64,000 bases of DNA. Origin: Roseateles_B sp041906185. Lineage in GTDB: Bacteria > Pseudomonadota > Gammaproteobacteria > Burkholderiales > Burkholderiaceae_C. Below the pieces are notes generated by a model. That model saw only the letters and a list, made by a program, of their open reading frames with translations, was not told the origin of the DNA and made no database searches. The stretch is from the NCBI GenBank assembly GCA_041906185.1, contig JAYRJQ010000009.1, positions 1 to 64,000 on the forward strand, written 5' to 3'. The position numbers and the translations under genes are program-made. This document shows, in pieces, positions 19,401 through 26,021 of this stretch (positions within the stretch are counted from its first letter, which is position 1; every line of letters begins with the position of its first letter).

Positions 19401-19680
19401 GGAGGTCGATCCAGCCCCTTCTATCTAACAGGTATGTGCCGTCGGCTTGGCGTCTCACCTGATCGCATTTTGCTAGTGCGTCGCCAAATGTGTATCCACC
19501 AGGCAGTGCAACAGCGGCGTGAATCGGATCAACCTGCCAACGAATCACCGTGCTGCCGAATCGAAACGTGATGGAGTTGAAGCGCCAGAAGTTGAGGTAG
19601 TCGGCGTCCTCTGTGTAGAGGCCTGCTCCCTCCAGCTCGATCTCGTGACCCGCGCGCGGCGTCTTAATCAGGAAATTCAT
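13480..19680 (-). CDS. Giant cargo protein of unknown function (2066 aa), second gene of operon
   Basis: I do not recognise this family. The start MNFLIKTPRAGHEIELEG overlaps the stop of the preceding gene by ATGA. Regions in order: about 1100 residues of beta-rich, Trp-rich sequence; about 550 residues that are strongly helical and coiled-coil-like (for example ALEAALAAAATDLKTELDAG and GTVGEVEAVLKEQAAIAEQY); then about 350 residues with glycine-rich, alternating hydrophobic stretches (FGLAILFLGGGGWFGIEATY, SIGLSAGAFIALNFGFASGS), which suggest a beta-barrel or other membrane-inserting segment. The last ~80 residues are Ser-, Ala- and acid-rich. There is no signal peptide. The layout (beta head, long stalk, amphipathic C-terminal part) could suit a secreted or surface machine, but that is speculation. 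Confidence 0.7.
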   Translation of the reverse strand: MNFLIKTPRAGHEIELEGAGLYTEDADYLNFWRFNSITFRFGSTVIRWQVDPIHAAVALPGGYTFGDALAKCDQVRRQADGTYLLDRRGWIDLRFRVGSPVSPEEQGVWVRLYLEFDKNNGLIFVASGGRSCAFYVSAGGWRQTTGTRPPWPKSTSEEWTLERGDTGRTPGRSNRLLQVGAASAGPVVTNLLALAPDVKSRAASDYSFSFALRAVGTAWEVCTRFRLSPSFSTPQVSGYATLLDFEGRASAPLRAHAPELSCRRSCKGGWLIEWRDLPGAQGSLEPDILTLQTLSRGLLGEHALGLATTRALNRMSFIPTWISSADPDKVVRLEFTAQADADGRMSDIKLSSIQTDLQQRRMRLHMGGALGIDGAAWELLVHVDEQLRDREEDAVLSWVISNGGGPQRLAAGSVQLEAGGLTTGSLELRRSGDGRNYMRAPLESNLQLEFSEASYSALSMDPELGFETLSAIVQRPRPWAIDLKPASDARRCTLQLIERSRQDQSRLLQLQFKTSGRNDWGSDVVLFDPAPFTAARVITKETLEAGEIVAEYIDDADQAPEWRFYSQLGELTVVLPPQAIGEEMIKGYVHGEDEGAGRPRFPITNNDGEPTSLLDFRLTPTAQLKLDVTDINTARAEAPWSLRRLLGRRLGAVGVSLQRADFELLYGMQATLEAPGLRIAELEGFVGRVPVSDELWLTFLRGSRKSDVEQAQKELYAARAARWMEGLWHRPSWWRVYADLTKREQLKLDGVEYRLRPSRQTAHPFRISEHASPDAAPAAEIANRSPLRGGVDWPFQSSNVYDELVRKPISSSGTIEGLAFGSLGGEGIQTAAFNNGKTQIITSTRQGRLDSLTLIRIGRIAMTWNRARHVIVYERTTRMSPRYKGDGRPPTDGKDRLEQQPPFGGVAALRKVREYVEITEPRRRYPDLGAERVVAGPLLQSVFATTVIPVKSTWGRDIKDGFVIALRGPIETGEDLQFPDPQVFLDLARAPAKGEGGVAHRIASTDKLVFFTSTRDTDGPDTDVWPAWPDVDYPIFSPPGPPPLPYGSSFHGRSRQPDATAIEPGMGPFTFSLAPSEEAVNLMHGRPVPGVEARVHNINLARGLGARSQVKQDANEQFADFAAAHGQLLDGLGELRAELRERVATGADLPFSSIGSLRRDVEVLLKRLSRAAQVDVGKVSGQASDWGALQLERNQRFVTGVTNGIRDFQAQLTQPLDRERESLETARGRATALAEAVGTQALRKIEEVGFVPRIALDSLNTLASDLGRRFGARLADLRGRLVQNLIDFERLYASDSDSAAEIDARLRESLAFLPGSLSNLLDVVGPAMDDAAGQWFSRLKKGTSATLFEELVPKIEPAIAAIADAVERWSDAIPPIDLVQPQFPELRSQAEELLSAALVEPVRTAIETFLAEKLGELGSWQTALTDAQEAIRAWKDNLATQLNDAANLDALEAALAAAATDLKTELDAGAAAITAQLTDALRALPFQDLQGSLDALGGFAAETTAAIAKITSSLDGTVGEVEAVLKEQAAIAEQYAKAGAQQMESWARSSIGPTIEVGRQAIGTALEAVRIYGEGPVTEGIQVTRERLGYYYGQAEDALKLTHASAMFNDLGQEVLNSLSARMPFDRIRDRLLPRLENFAVRDLFPDFCGIKLTYLLPDLDVPLDGDHEYDWLRVQHGFDKDRVAAWAKVLIDKQFDNDATLFDLGPVKLRLLKPRFSAISDIRIEKDGGRRQETSARLDADFELGLNGKPMVTLRKGSLSFDERGELDFAFDSEQLELAAELQFVSDALKALMPQVEGLTITPLMPAGIDATLTLPLPDIGTGAFTLTGITLSSRLGLLVGDGFEIRTGLWLSKPERPFGLAILFLGGGGWFGIEATYKPPSEFVTRVSIGLSAGAFIALNFGFASGSAGLLFTVGVDFYRSWQTGAGSTAISLGLLMWGEFSIMGIASASIRLVLRITYQDGGMKGVGQLSVSIKICWCYTLRVSRSVEKVFAKPSGSSSGTSSLRAAKIPVVAGPLVEAHGLLAEAAEESPPKAADELIAQDYADLDRPDPAAVDAYFDTLAI

Positions 19681-21668
19681 GCGGCCTCCCGGACCATCGC
19701 AGCTTTGTCTGCCGTGCCGACGTATTCGCTGTTGGCGATCCATGCCACACCATCGGGATCAAGTGCCGCGGCGCCGCTTGCTACGAAGTCCACTCCTGGA
19801 ATGGGCTCGTCGAACCACAAATACTTCTGGGGGCCCTCCGCGAAGGTCGCGTGACAGGCCTGTCCCCAGGCCATCACAACGCGCTGCGGATCGGCGCACA
19901 AGGTCTCAAGATCTGCGCCTGGCGCGAGATCCTTGAGGCGCTTGAAGAACTCGCCGGCCACGAACTGATGTGCAGCATCGCGCGGCAGGCGCACGCTGCC
20001 GAACCAGCCAAGTACGATTGGGCGCGCGCCAACGCTTCCCATCCATTGCCGCCATCCTGTGGCTTGACCAGGCAAAGAGCCTTTGGCGATGCCGAAGCCC
20101 GAATAGAGCATCAGTAACTGGCAAGAGGCCAGGCTCTGCAGCGCGCCGTTCATGTCCAGTTGCGAGGACTCGGCGAGCAGGCCTCGGCCGCGGGTCCTGA
20201 CCAACTGGAGAACTTGGTTGTTCTGCAGAGAGATGCCGGCGTAGCCGCGCTTGCCGCGTCCGATGATGGCGTGCATGCCTCCGTTCGTCGGCAGACGCGT
20301 CGCCTGGCCGAACAGTGCAAGGATGCCGACCGGGTCACGAAAGACTAGGTTCACGGCCTGCAGAAGGTCCTCACTCTCCTGCTGCACAAAACCCTGCCCC
20401 GTGGGCTCAACCAGGCCACCCAGACTCAACGAGCGCGTTTGAGCCGGTCCGATCAAAGCGCTACCGTTGCCAGTTGGCCAGGCGCCGTCTTGCTCGAGGG
20501 ATACGGCGGCTTCGGGCCGGACGAGGCCCTGCACAGCGGTCGTCAACTGGATTTGCTCGCCCACTTGCGTCGGATCGAATCCGAGGATACCCAGCCTGTT
20601 CAAGAGAGGCGCGGGTGCTGGCTCTGGTGGTGGTTCGCCAGGCGGCGCCGGGACAGGTAGAGGGGGAGGCGGAGCCAGGTCGATGCCCCACCCATTCAGC
20701 CTGTATCTCTTCCCATGGACGGTTCCCAACCCGTTGGAAATCGTCCCCTTGCGCTCTCGAATGTCCCTCGCGTGCCTCGACCTTGATGTTGCCAGGACAC
20801 TCGTGATCGTGTTGAGCTTCTGCTCGAGTGTGGCGTTGGGATGCGCGGCCAGAAGTTGGTCGAGTTGCGCCTTGGCTTCCCTGCGTTCGTTGCGCCCGAG
20901 CCCACCGTTGTTGACCTGGATGTCGAAAAAGAGCTGATTCGTTCGCTCCGAAGCCATGTTGTATTCGGTCGCGAAAGTAGCGGCTGCGGCTATCGCCTTA
21001 TCGTAGTAGTCCGTCTTCGCTTGAGCGTCCTGGAGCTCCTGTACTTGGGGATAGCTGCCGAGCCGCGCGAAGGCGGACTGCCAGCTGGCTGTGAGCTCAC
21101 GGTTGCCTTTCGCCGGATCAGACATCTGGCGACCGAATGCGAGCAGCTCAGACGGGCTCTTCCGCAAGTGGTCTTCCAGGACGCTCGCCTGCATGACCCC
21201 AAAGGCCTCGTAAAAAATTTCCCGCTCCTCCGTGAGTATTGTGTTCAGGAGCTTGTGGAGTGATCCGTAGCTTGGGCCGTTGGAGTTAGCCACATCGGTG
21301 AGAAGGGTGAAGCCGATCACGCCCCACGTCACGCCGACGCCATCCCAGGTGCCTGCAGCTTTGGTGTAGTTGTGGCCCTCGAACGAGGCAAGCAGGTTCA
21401 GGCTCCGCTCGTATTCTGAGGGCCACGGCGTGCCGGTGAGGTAAGTCCACAGACCAGCATCAACCTCACCAGTCTGCGCATGACCACGAGAGGCCTGGAC
21501 ACGCTGGACAGCTCTGCGCGTAGCCGGGCCGAAGTTGCCGTTGACGTTGGCTGGGTCCAGAGCTGGTTGAGTTCCGCCGCCTTGAGCGGGGACCTGGATC
21601 TGAGACAGGCTAGTCTGGATCTGCTGGATCAGCCTGCCTCTGGATCCTTGTGCAAACGTCGTCGGCAT
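19677..21668 (-). CDS. Peptidoglycan-binding, lysozyme/chitosanase-like protein (663 aa)
   Basis: The N-terminus has a peptidoglycan-binding domain (residues ~8-75, with NVNGNFGPATRRAVQRVQ). Next is a glycosidase-like region (residues ~85-300) in which E97 in SFEGHNYTK and D109 in WDGVGVTWGVIGF resemble the Glu/Asp pair and GxGxTxG loop of GH46/lysozyme-superfamily enzymes. A proline-rich linker (PPPPLPVPAPPGEPPPEPAP) leads to a C-terminal ~270-residue domain that I cannot assign. No signal peptide is visible. The ATG at 21668 follows GGAGG by seven bases; the frame runs upstream to 22025 through transposase debris. This is the first gene of the three-gene operon. Cell-wall attack or attachment is the likely activity; export would need a non-Sec route. 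Confidence 0.7.
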   Translation of the reverse strand: MPTTFAQGSRGRLIQQIQTSLSQIQVPAQGGGTQPALDPANVNGNFGPATRRAVQRVQASRGHAQTGEVDAGLWTYLTGTPWPSEYERSLNLLASFEGHNYTKAAGTWDGVGVTWGVIGFTLLTDVANSNGPSYGSLHKLLNTILTEEREIFYEAFGVMQASVLEDHLRKSPSELLAFGRQMSDPAKGNRELTASWQSAFARLGSYPQVQELQDAQAKTDYYDKAIAAAATFATEYNMASERTNQLFFDIQVNNGGLGRNERREAKAQLDQLLAAHPNATLEQKLNTITSVLATSRSRHARDIRERKGTISNGLGTVHGKRYRLNGWGIDLAPPPPLPVPAPPGEPPPEPAPAPLLNRLGILGFDPTQVGEQIQLTTAVQGLVRPEAAVSLEQDGAWPTGNGSALIGPAQTRSLSLGGLVEPTGQGFVQQESEDLLQAVNLVFRDPVGILALFGQATRLPTNGGMHAIIGRGKRGYAGISLQNNQVLQLVRTRGRGLLAESSQLDMNGALQSLASCQLLMLYSGFGIAKGSLPGQATGWRQWMGSVGARPIVLGWFGSVRLPRDAAHQFVAGEFFKRLKDLAPGADLETLCADPQRVVMAWGQACHATFAEGPQKYLWFDEPIPGVDFVASGAAALDPDGVAWIANSEYVGTADKAAMVREAA

Positions 21669-22370
21669 GCAGGCCCTCCAAGTCCGGGCCGCGCATGCAC
21701 GGCGCACCGCCTCCCGGATCAACCAGTTGTCGGCGCATGATGCAGACGGAGAGGGAATCGGTCTTCCGCAATACTGATGATGGCAGAGGGGACCGCCCCG
21801 CCGGGCGCAGCTGGACGCGACCTCGCGTCTATGGCGACAGACCAGCGCGACGCGGCTAACGCTGCGGCGAGGACCATGCGAAGCGCTCCGCCTTCGCCAC
21901 TGGTCTAAGTTTGTGGGCGCGGGGGAATTTGTGCGGTATCCCTGCCGCTCGCAGACCGCACTGAAGTGGTTGGCGCTGAAGGCCGCGCCGTTATCGGTGA
22001 TCAGTCGTTTGATGGTCACGTCCAAGCGGTTGTAGCACCCGACCGCGTCGCGCGACGATCGCAGGATGCGATATCGATCATTCGACCCGTCCGAATGCCA
22101 ACGCCGGGCACAACGGCCGCCTGCAGGAGCGCAGCTTCCGGCCAGACCGTTCCAAGGGGTTCGACCGCTTTTTGCAACGGCAGTCGCTGGGCGCTCCTTC
22201 GTCGAACGACCGAGATCAGCCTGATCCGGTCATCACCCGCACTGGCGGTTAGCCAAGCTGGAGTCCGCAACCGTACCCGTGGCCTTGAGTGCGTTCAAGC
22301 GGCTCTTTGTCCCGAAAACAGAGCGTCGCTCGGTGAGTGCCGCCTTCTTCAGTCAATCGTCGCAGACCCG
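21669..22370. other. Gene-free stretch with transposase debris
   Basis: About 700 bp between tniQ and the giant-protein operon with no intact gene. It holds the DDE-transposase fragment listed separately and presumably the promoter of the operon. I see no convincing promoter, terminator or transposon-end box here. Confidence 0.5.
21930..22150 (-). pseudogene. DDE transposase fragment (IS481/IS3-like)
   Basis: The minus strand encodes AVGCYNRLDVTIKRLITDNG followed by AAFSANHFSAVCERQGY. This matches the second catalytic Asp region of IS481-type transposases; the intact copy nearby has VKRLLTDNGAAFRSRDF. The frame extends upstream to about 22150 with WHSDGSNDRYRIL. Similarity ends abruptly at about 21930. 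It is a fragment of an element different from the intact IS481 copy, since the sequences are clearly diverged. Confidence 0.6.
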
Positions 22371-23777
22371 TCAACCAATAGTCCCCAGGGGCTGGGCGGC
22401 GGAAGACGTTGTTTTCAGGTCCGCAGGCCTCGCTGTTTGCCGAATCGCAGCTGCTGTCTCGAAGGCTTTCTTGCGAATGCGCGGGTCCTTCATCGTGATA
22501 CCTTCGGCCTCAAGAGCACGGTAGATCCCTCGGCGCGTCGGCACCGTGTTTTGGGTGACGAGGGCGCGAACAACGCTCTCAGTCCGGTGCAGGAGAGCGT
22601 CTAGTCGCTTTCGACTGAGGTCGGCCATGACCTCGGTTCGATGAGCAGCGAACGCCCTGTAAAGGTCGCCACACTGATATCGGATGTAGGCCACGCTGGT
22701 CCCGAACTTCTCGGCAAGGTCGGTTGCGTCCAAATAGCGATCCGACACATCCAGCGAGGCTGCCATTTCAGCCATCAGTCGGTCCATGTCCTCCCGGGAC
22801 AGCCGATGGAACTGCCGGGCTCTGGGTGGCTCGCCCGTCCGCAAGGGCGGTGGGCTTGTCAACGGCTGCTCGGACAAGAGCTGAACCGGATCGAGGTTCA
22901 GTCGAAACGCGACCTCCAGGAAGCTAGTGAGCGTTGGCCGCATACCCCGAACCAGCCAGTCCCGCATGGTCTCAAAGTCCATACTGAGGCGTCGTGCGAA
23001 CTCGGTCCCAGACTTGCAGCCATGCAGTTCGCAGAGCTGTTGAAGGTTCTGAGAGAAGCGGTCGATGGTCGCAAACTCCGGAGCCACCGCCCCCGTCGCG
23101 ATCATCTTGGAGACGGCATCGGCATCGAAGAGCTGTCGCGGCGTAGTCTCTGACTCTTCCCATAGGCCGGTACGTGCTCCGAGGCTGCCGCTGCACGCCC
23201 AACACCTTCCGTAGGCGTTGGTGTCGGACAGAACTCGCTGCGGACGGCTGCAGCGGAAGCACTTGTTCACAAGGGCCGAGGCGTGCACGGGGCAGTGAGT
23301 GACGCTTCGACAGGACCACAAAAGCGGATACACGCACGGTTCTGAGCGGTCGATGTTCTGTGCCAGGCAACTCGGGCACCAGCGCATCGAATGCTCCAGC
23401 AGCCCTCCGCCTTTTGGATCGAGCAAGTCTCGCCAGGGAATGAAGGTGCAGCGCTGCAGATCATCGCGCCCCGTCAGCGTGTTGAGGGCCGCGGAGACGT
23501 CGGTCGCGTACTTGCCGAAGCCGTTGATCGTTTTGGCATAGTCTGTGGAGAAGCTATGACCACAGCTGACTTCACGAATTTGAGTGCGCGGCAACACAAA
23601 CTTGATCATCAAATCGCGTACGCGTAGGCAGTGTCTGGCTGCAAGGCGATGTAGGTAGCTCAGCAAGGATTCGTGCAACGCGGTCCCCGCATCGGCGGGC
23701 TCAAGGCGGTACAACGCGCTTCTTGGCGGAAGGTCCTGTGCTTCATCAGCCTCAAAGAGATCGGGACAATTTCTCAC
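22371..23777 (-). CDS. tniQ: TniQ/TnsD-like target-selection protein
   Basis: A 468-aa TniQ-family protein. The N-terminal signature LPPRSALYRLEPADAGTALH and ESLLSYLHRLAARH is typical. Zinc-ribbon cysteines follow (WCPSC, HCPVH, KCFRC, RCWAC). The C-terminal ~220 residues hold helix-turn-helix-like repeats (EFARRLSMDFETMRDWLVRG; DLAEKFGTSVAYIRYQCGDL), as in TnsD, which reads the attachment site. I chose the GTG at 23777, preceded by GGGGAG, because it falls just after the original tnsC stop; an ATG at 23837 lies inside that gene. It should recognise the tRNA-Ala region and recruit TnsC. It is the last gene of the core operon and now lies downstream of the IS481 insertion, so its expression may be altered. 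Confidence 0.85.
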   Translation of the reverse strand: MRNCPDLFEADEAQDLPPRSALYRLEPADAGTALHESLLSYLHRLAARHCLRVRDLMIKFVLPRTQIREVSCGHSFSTDYAKTINGFGKYATDVSAALNTLTGRDDLQRCTFIPWRDLLDPKGGGLLEHSMRWCPSCLAQNIDRSEPCVYPLLWSCRSVTHCPVHASALVNKCFRCSRPQRVLSDTNAYGRCWACSGSLGARTGLWEESETTPRQLFDADAVSKMIATGAVAPEFATIDRFSQNLQQLCELHGCKSGTEFARRLSMDFETMRDWLVRGMRPTLTSFLEVAFRLNLDPVQLLSEQPLTSPPPLRTGEPPRARQFHRLSREDMDRLMAEMAASLDVSDRYLDATDLAEKFGTSVAYIRYQCGDLYRAFAAHRTEVMADLSRKRLDALLHRTESVVRALVTQNTVPTRRGIYRALEAEGITMKDPRIRKKAFETAAAIRQTARPADLKTTSSAAQPLGTIG

Positions 23778-23790
23778 GGCAGCGCTCCCC

Positions 23791-23959
23791 TCACGTGGAC
23801 GTTGACGGGGCAGGGTCGGAGGCAGTGCGCACCGCATCTCGACTTGGTCCCCGGTTGCCGACCTTGCTCGATTTGCCGCGCTTATGGGGCTTCTCTTTCT
23901 CCTCGGCCGCTTGGGTCGGAGAGGGCGCGTCGAGTGCAGGCATGCTGTCGAGGCCTAGC
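23791..23959 (-). pseudogene. Severed C-terminal tail of tnsC
   Basis: Removing the IS481 copy and one CCTAGC duplication joins tnsC in frame to this segment. Translation continues from ...ARQLG into LDSMPALDAPSPTQAAEEKE and ends DPAPSTST with a stop at 23791. About 53 residues, rich in Lys, Glu, Ser and Pro, are thus cut off. The tail is now outside the tnsC reading frame. Confidence 0.85.
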
Positions 23960-25002
23960 TGTGAAGCTTCAATAGGTTGTATCCGGTGTTCATCCGGGTT
24001 GGGTTTGAGAGACTGGAAGTCGCCAAACACCCAATCCTCAAGGTCCCGGAGCCCGGATGAACAGCCATAAGCATGCCCGATTGACGTACGCGCGCCGCCT
24101 GGAGATGGTCAAGCAGATGACCGAAGGCGGCTTGAGCGCCGCACAAGCCGCCTTGGCGCAAGGCGTGACAGCACCGACCGCGCGCAAGTGGTTGGGCCGC
24201 TATCTGGCCGGCGGGGAAAGTGCCTTGAGCGACGCTTCCTCACGGCCTGCAAGCTCGCCGCGTGCCATCGAGCCCGCTAAGGCGCTGCTGATCGTGGAAC
24301 TGCGTCGGCGCCGGATGCTGCACGCGCGGATCGCGCAGAGCGTGGGCGTCTCGGCGTCGACCGTGAGCCGGGTGCTGGCCCGTGCGGGGCTGTCCAAGCT
24401 CAGTGACCTGGAGCCGCGTGAGCCGGCGGTGCGCTACGAGCACGAGGCGCCAGGCGAGTTGCTGCACATCGACACCAAGAAGCTCGGCCGCATCGTGCGC
24501 CCGAGCCACCGCGTCACGGGCAACCGGCGCGACTCCGTGGATGGCGCGGGCTGGGAGACGCTGTTCGTGGCCATCGATGACCATGCTCGGCTGGCGTTCA
24601 CGGCGATGCATCCCGATGAGAAGAAGCACGAGGCCGTCGCGTTCCTGCGCAACGCGCTGGCGTACTACGCGCGCTTGGGCGTGCAGGTGAAGCGGCTGCT
24701 GACGGACAACGGGGCCGCCTTCCGGTCTCGCGACTTCCGCCAGGCGTGTGCCGAGCAAGGCATCAAGCACAGCTTCACTAGGCCCTACCGACCGCAGACC
24801 AACGGCAAGGCCGAGCGCTTCATCCAGTCAGCGCTGCGCGAATGGGCCTACGGTTGGACGTACCAGAACTCCGCTCAGCGAACCCACGCGCTGGCGAGTT
24901 GGCAGCACCACTACAACTGCCACCGTCCTCACAGTGGAATTGGCGGCGTGCCGCCCATCTCAAGACTCAGCTCGTCAAGAAACAACCTCTTGACGCTTCA
25001 CA
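23960..25002 (+). mobile_element. Intact IS481-family insertion sequence in tnsC
   Basis: The element is 1043 bp, bounded by 21-bp inverted repeats beginning TGTGAAGC and ending AGGTTGT (2 mismatches between ends). A perfect 6-bp target duplication CCTAGC lies at 23954-23959 and 25003-25008. It carries one transposase. Perfect duplications and near-identical ends indicate a recent insertion. It lies inside the 3' part of tnsC, between tnsC and tniQ. Confidence 0.92.
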
Positions 25003-25007
25003 CCTAG
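24057..25007 (+). CDS. IS481-family transposase
   Basis: A 316-aa DDE transposase. It has an N-terminal helix-turn-helix (LSAAQAALAQGVTAPTARKW) and an integrase core with LLHIDTKKL (first Asp), VKRLLTDNGAAFRS (second Asp) and PQTNGKAERFIQ (Glu), then HRPHSGIGG near the end, as in IS481 elements. The reading frame leaves the element: the element ends at 25002, so most of the last sense codon and the TAG stop (25005-25007) are supplied by the CCTAGC target copy. It is transcribed against the tns operon. The protein looks intact and should be active. Confidence 0.92.
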   Translation: MNSHKHARLTYARRLEMVKQMTEGGLSAAQAALAQGVTAPTARKWLGRYLAGGESALSDASSRPASSPRAIEPAKALLIVELRRRRMLHARIAQSVGVSASTVSRVLARAGLSKLSDLEPREPAVRYEHEAPGELLHIDTKKLGRIVRPSHRVTGNRRDSVDGAGWETLFVAIDDHARLAFTAMHPDEKKHEAVAFLRNALAYYARLGVQVKRLLTDNGAAFRSRDFRQACAEQGIKHSFTRPYRPQTNGKAERFIQSALREWAYGWTYQNSAQRTHALASWQHHYNCHRPHSGIGGVPPISRLSSSRNNLLTLHT

Positions 25008-26021
25008 CTGCCTCGCGAGCTCGTCGTCCGAGCACTGAAGCAAGCGGGCCTCTCCAGCTTTCGCTTCTTCAGTGAGTTGCAGAACAGTGCCGTTCAGAAG
25101 CGCCGCCTCCTTGATGGCAGCTCTCGTCAAGACCGGTGCCCCCGGCTTTGAGATGACAGAAACGAGGGCTCGGTCCAGCCAGTCTTTAAGGACGCCCACG
25201 CAACCTACAGACCGTGCCAAGAAGTAGTCGGCATGCTGAATGAAATCTGCCTCCTTTTCGATAGGAACGGCTTCGAGAAACGTATGCAGAACGTTGACGA
25301 ATGCTTGCGGCGCCTGGCCTTGGGCACCTGTCGTCAAGGATGCGCCAGCATCGAGCATGTAGCGCGGGAAATGGACGACGTCCGAGCGCCGCAGTAGCTG
25401 GCCTCCGCCATCCAGGATACCGAGGAGGTCGTAGGCGCCGATCAAAAGGATCGGCTTCCGGAGCTGCACTGCAAGTGATTTCAGCACCTCAAACTGCAAG
25501 ATGGGTATACCGCCCTTCTTGATGCGTAGTAGGGCGCTGGCCTCTTCAATGATCATGACCTGAACGTCACGGCTTTCGATCAAGCTTTCGAAGCTTCGCC
25601 TGAGCTCCTGGGGGATAAGGCCCCGTGCCGAGTGCACCGTGGATCCGTCGAGTTCCACCTGCATTTGGGGGATGAACTTCTTCCGAACCAGCGCCTCGTT
25701 GGCCTTTACAAGGGCTCGGGTGAAGAAGTCGCCCCAGCTGAAGTTACCGTCCAGCGGAGACGTGGCCCTGAATGACAGATATGGCAAAAAGCCTGGGTCC
25801 CGCTCCATGCGCTCGGCGTGCAAGGCACAAAGATGCCGCTGCACGGCCCGAATGATGGTGCTCTTCCCCACCCCACTTGGGCCCACGAGTGCAGCGACCG
25901 TTTCCGGTCTGGGGCTCGTGACGAGGCGAATGACGTGATCCAGAACATCCTCCAGCTGGTCGTGCTTGACGATCTTTTCGCGAAACCTATTGATCCGGGG
26001 GTCGATGTGGGAGTCGTTCAT
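24975..26021 (-). CDS. tnsC: TnsC/TniB-like AAA+ transposition regulator, C-terminally truncated
   Basis: A 348-aa AAA+ ATPase: Walker A GPSGVGKST at residues 47-55, Walker B VMIIEEA near 155-161, then a typical sensor region (LLIGAYDLL). TnsC links the target-site protein to the transposase and licenses insertion. The ATG at 26021 overlaps the tnsAB stop as ATGA, with GGAGG upstream; a longer frame reaches 26066. An IS481 copy has replaced the last ~53 residues with VKRQEVVS, whose stop codon lies in the IS. The AAA+ domain is untouched. The lost basic/acidic tail may have contacted TniQ or TnsAB, so activity of this copy is uncertain. Confidence 0.88.
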   Translation of the reverse strand: MNDSHIDPRINRFREKIVKHDQLEDVLDHVIRLVTSPRPETVAALVGPSGVGKSTIIRAVQRHLCALHAERMERDPGFLPYLSFRATSPLDGNFSWGDFFTRALVKANEALVRKKFIPQMQVELDGSTVHSARGLIPQELRRSFESLIESRDVQVMIIEEASALLRIKKGGIPILQFEVLKSLAVQLRKPILLIGAYDLLGILDGGGQLLRRSDVVHFPRYMLDAGASLTTGAQGQAPQAFVNVLHTFLEAVPIEKEADFIQHADYFLARSVGCVGVLKDWLDRALVSVISKPGAPVLTRAAIKEAALLNGTVLQLTEEAKAGEARLLQCSDDELARQLGVKRQEVVS

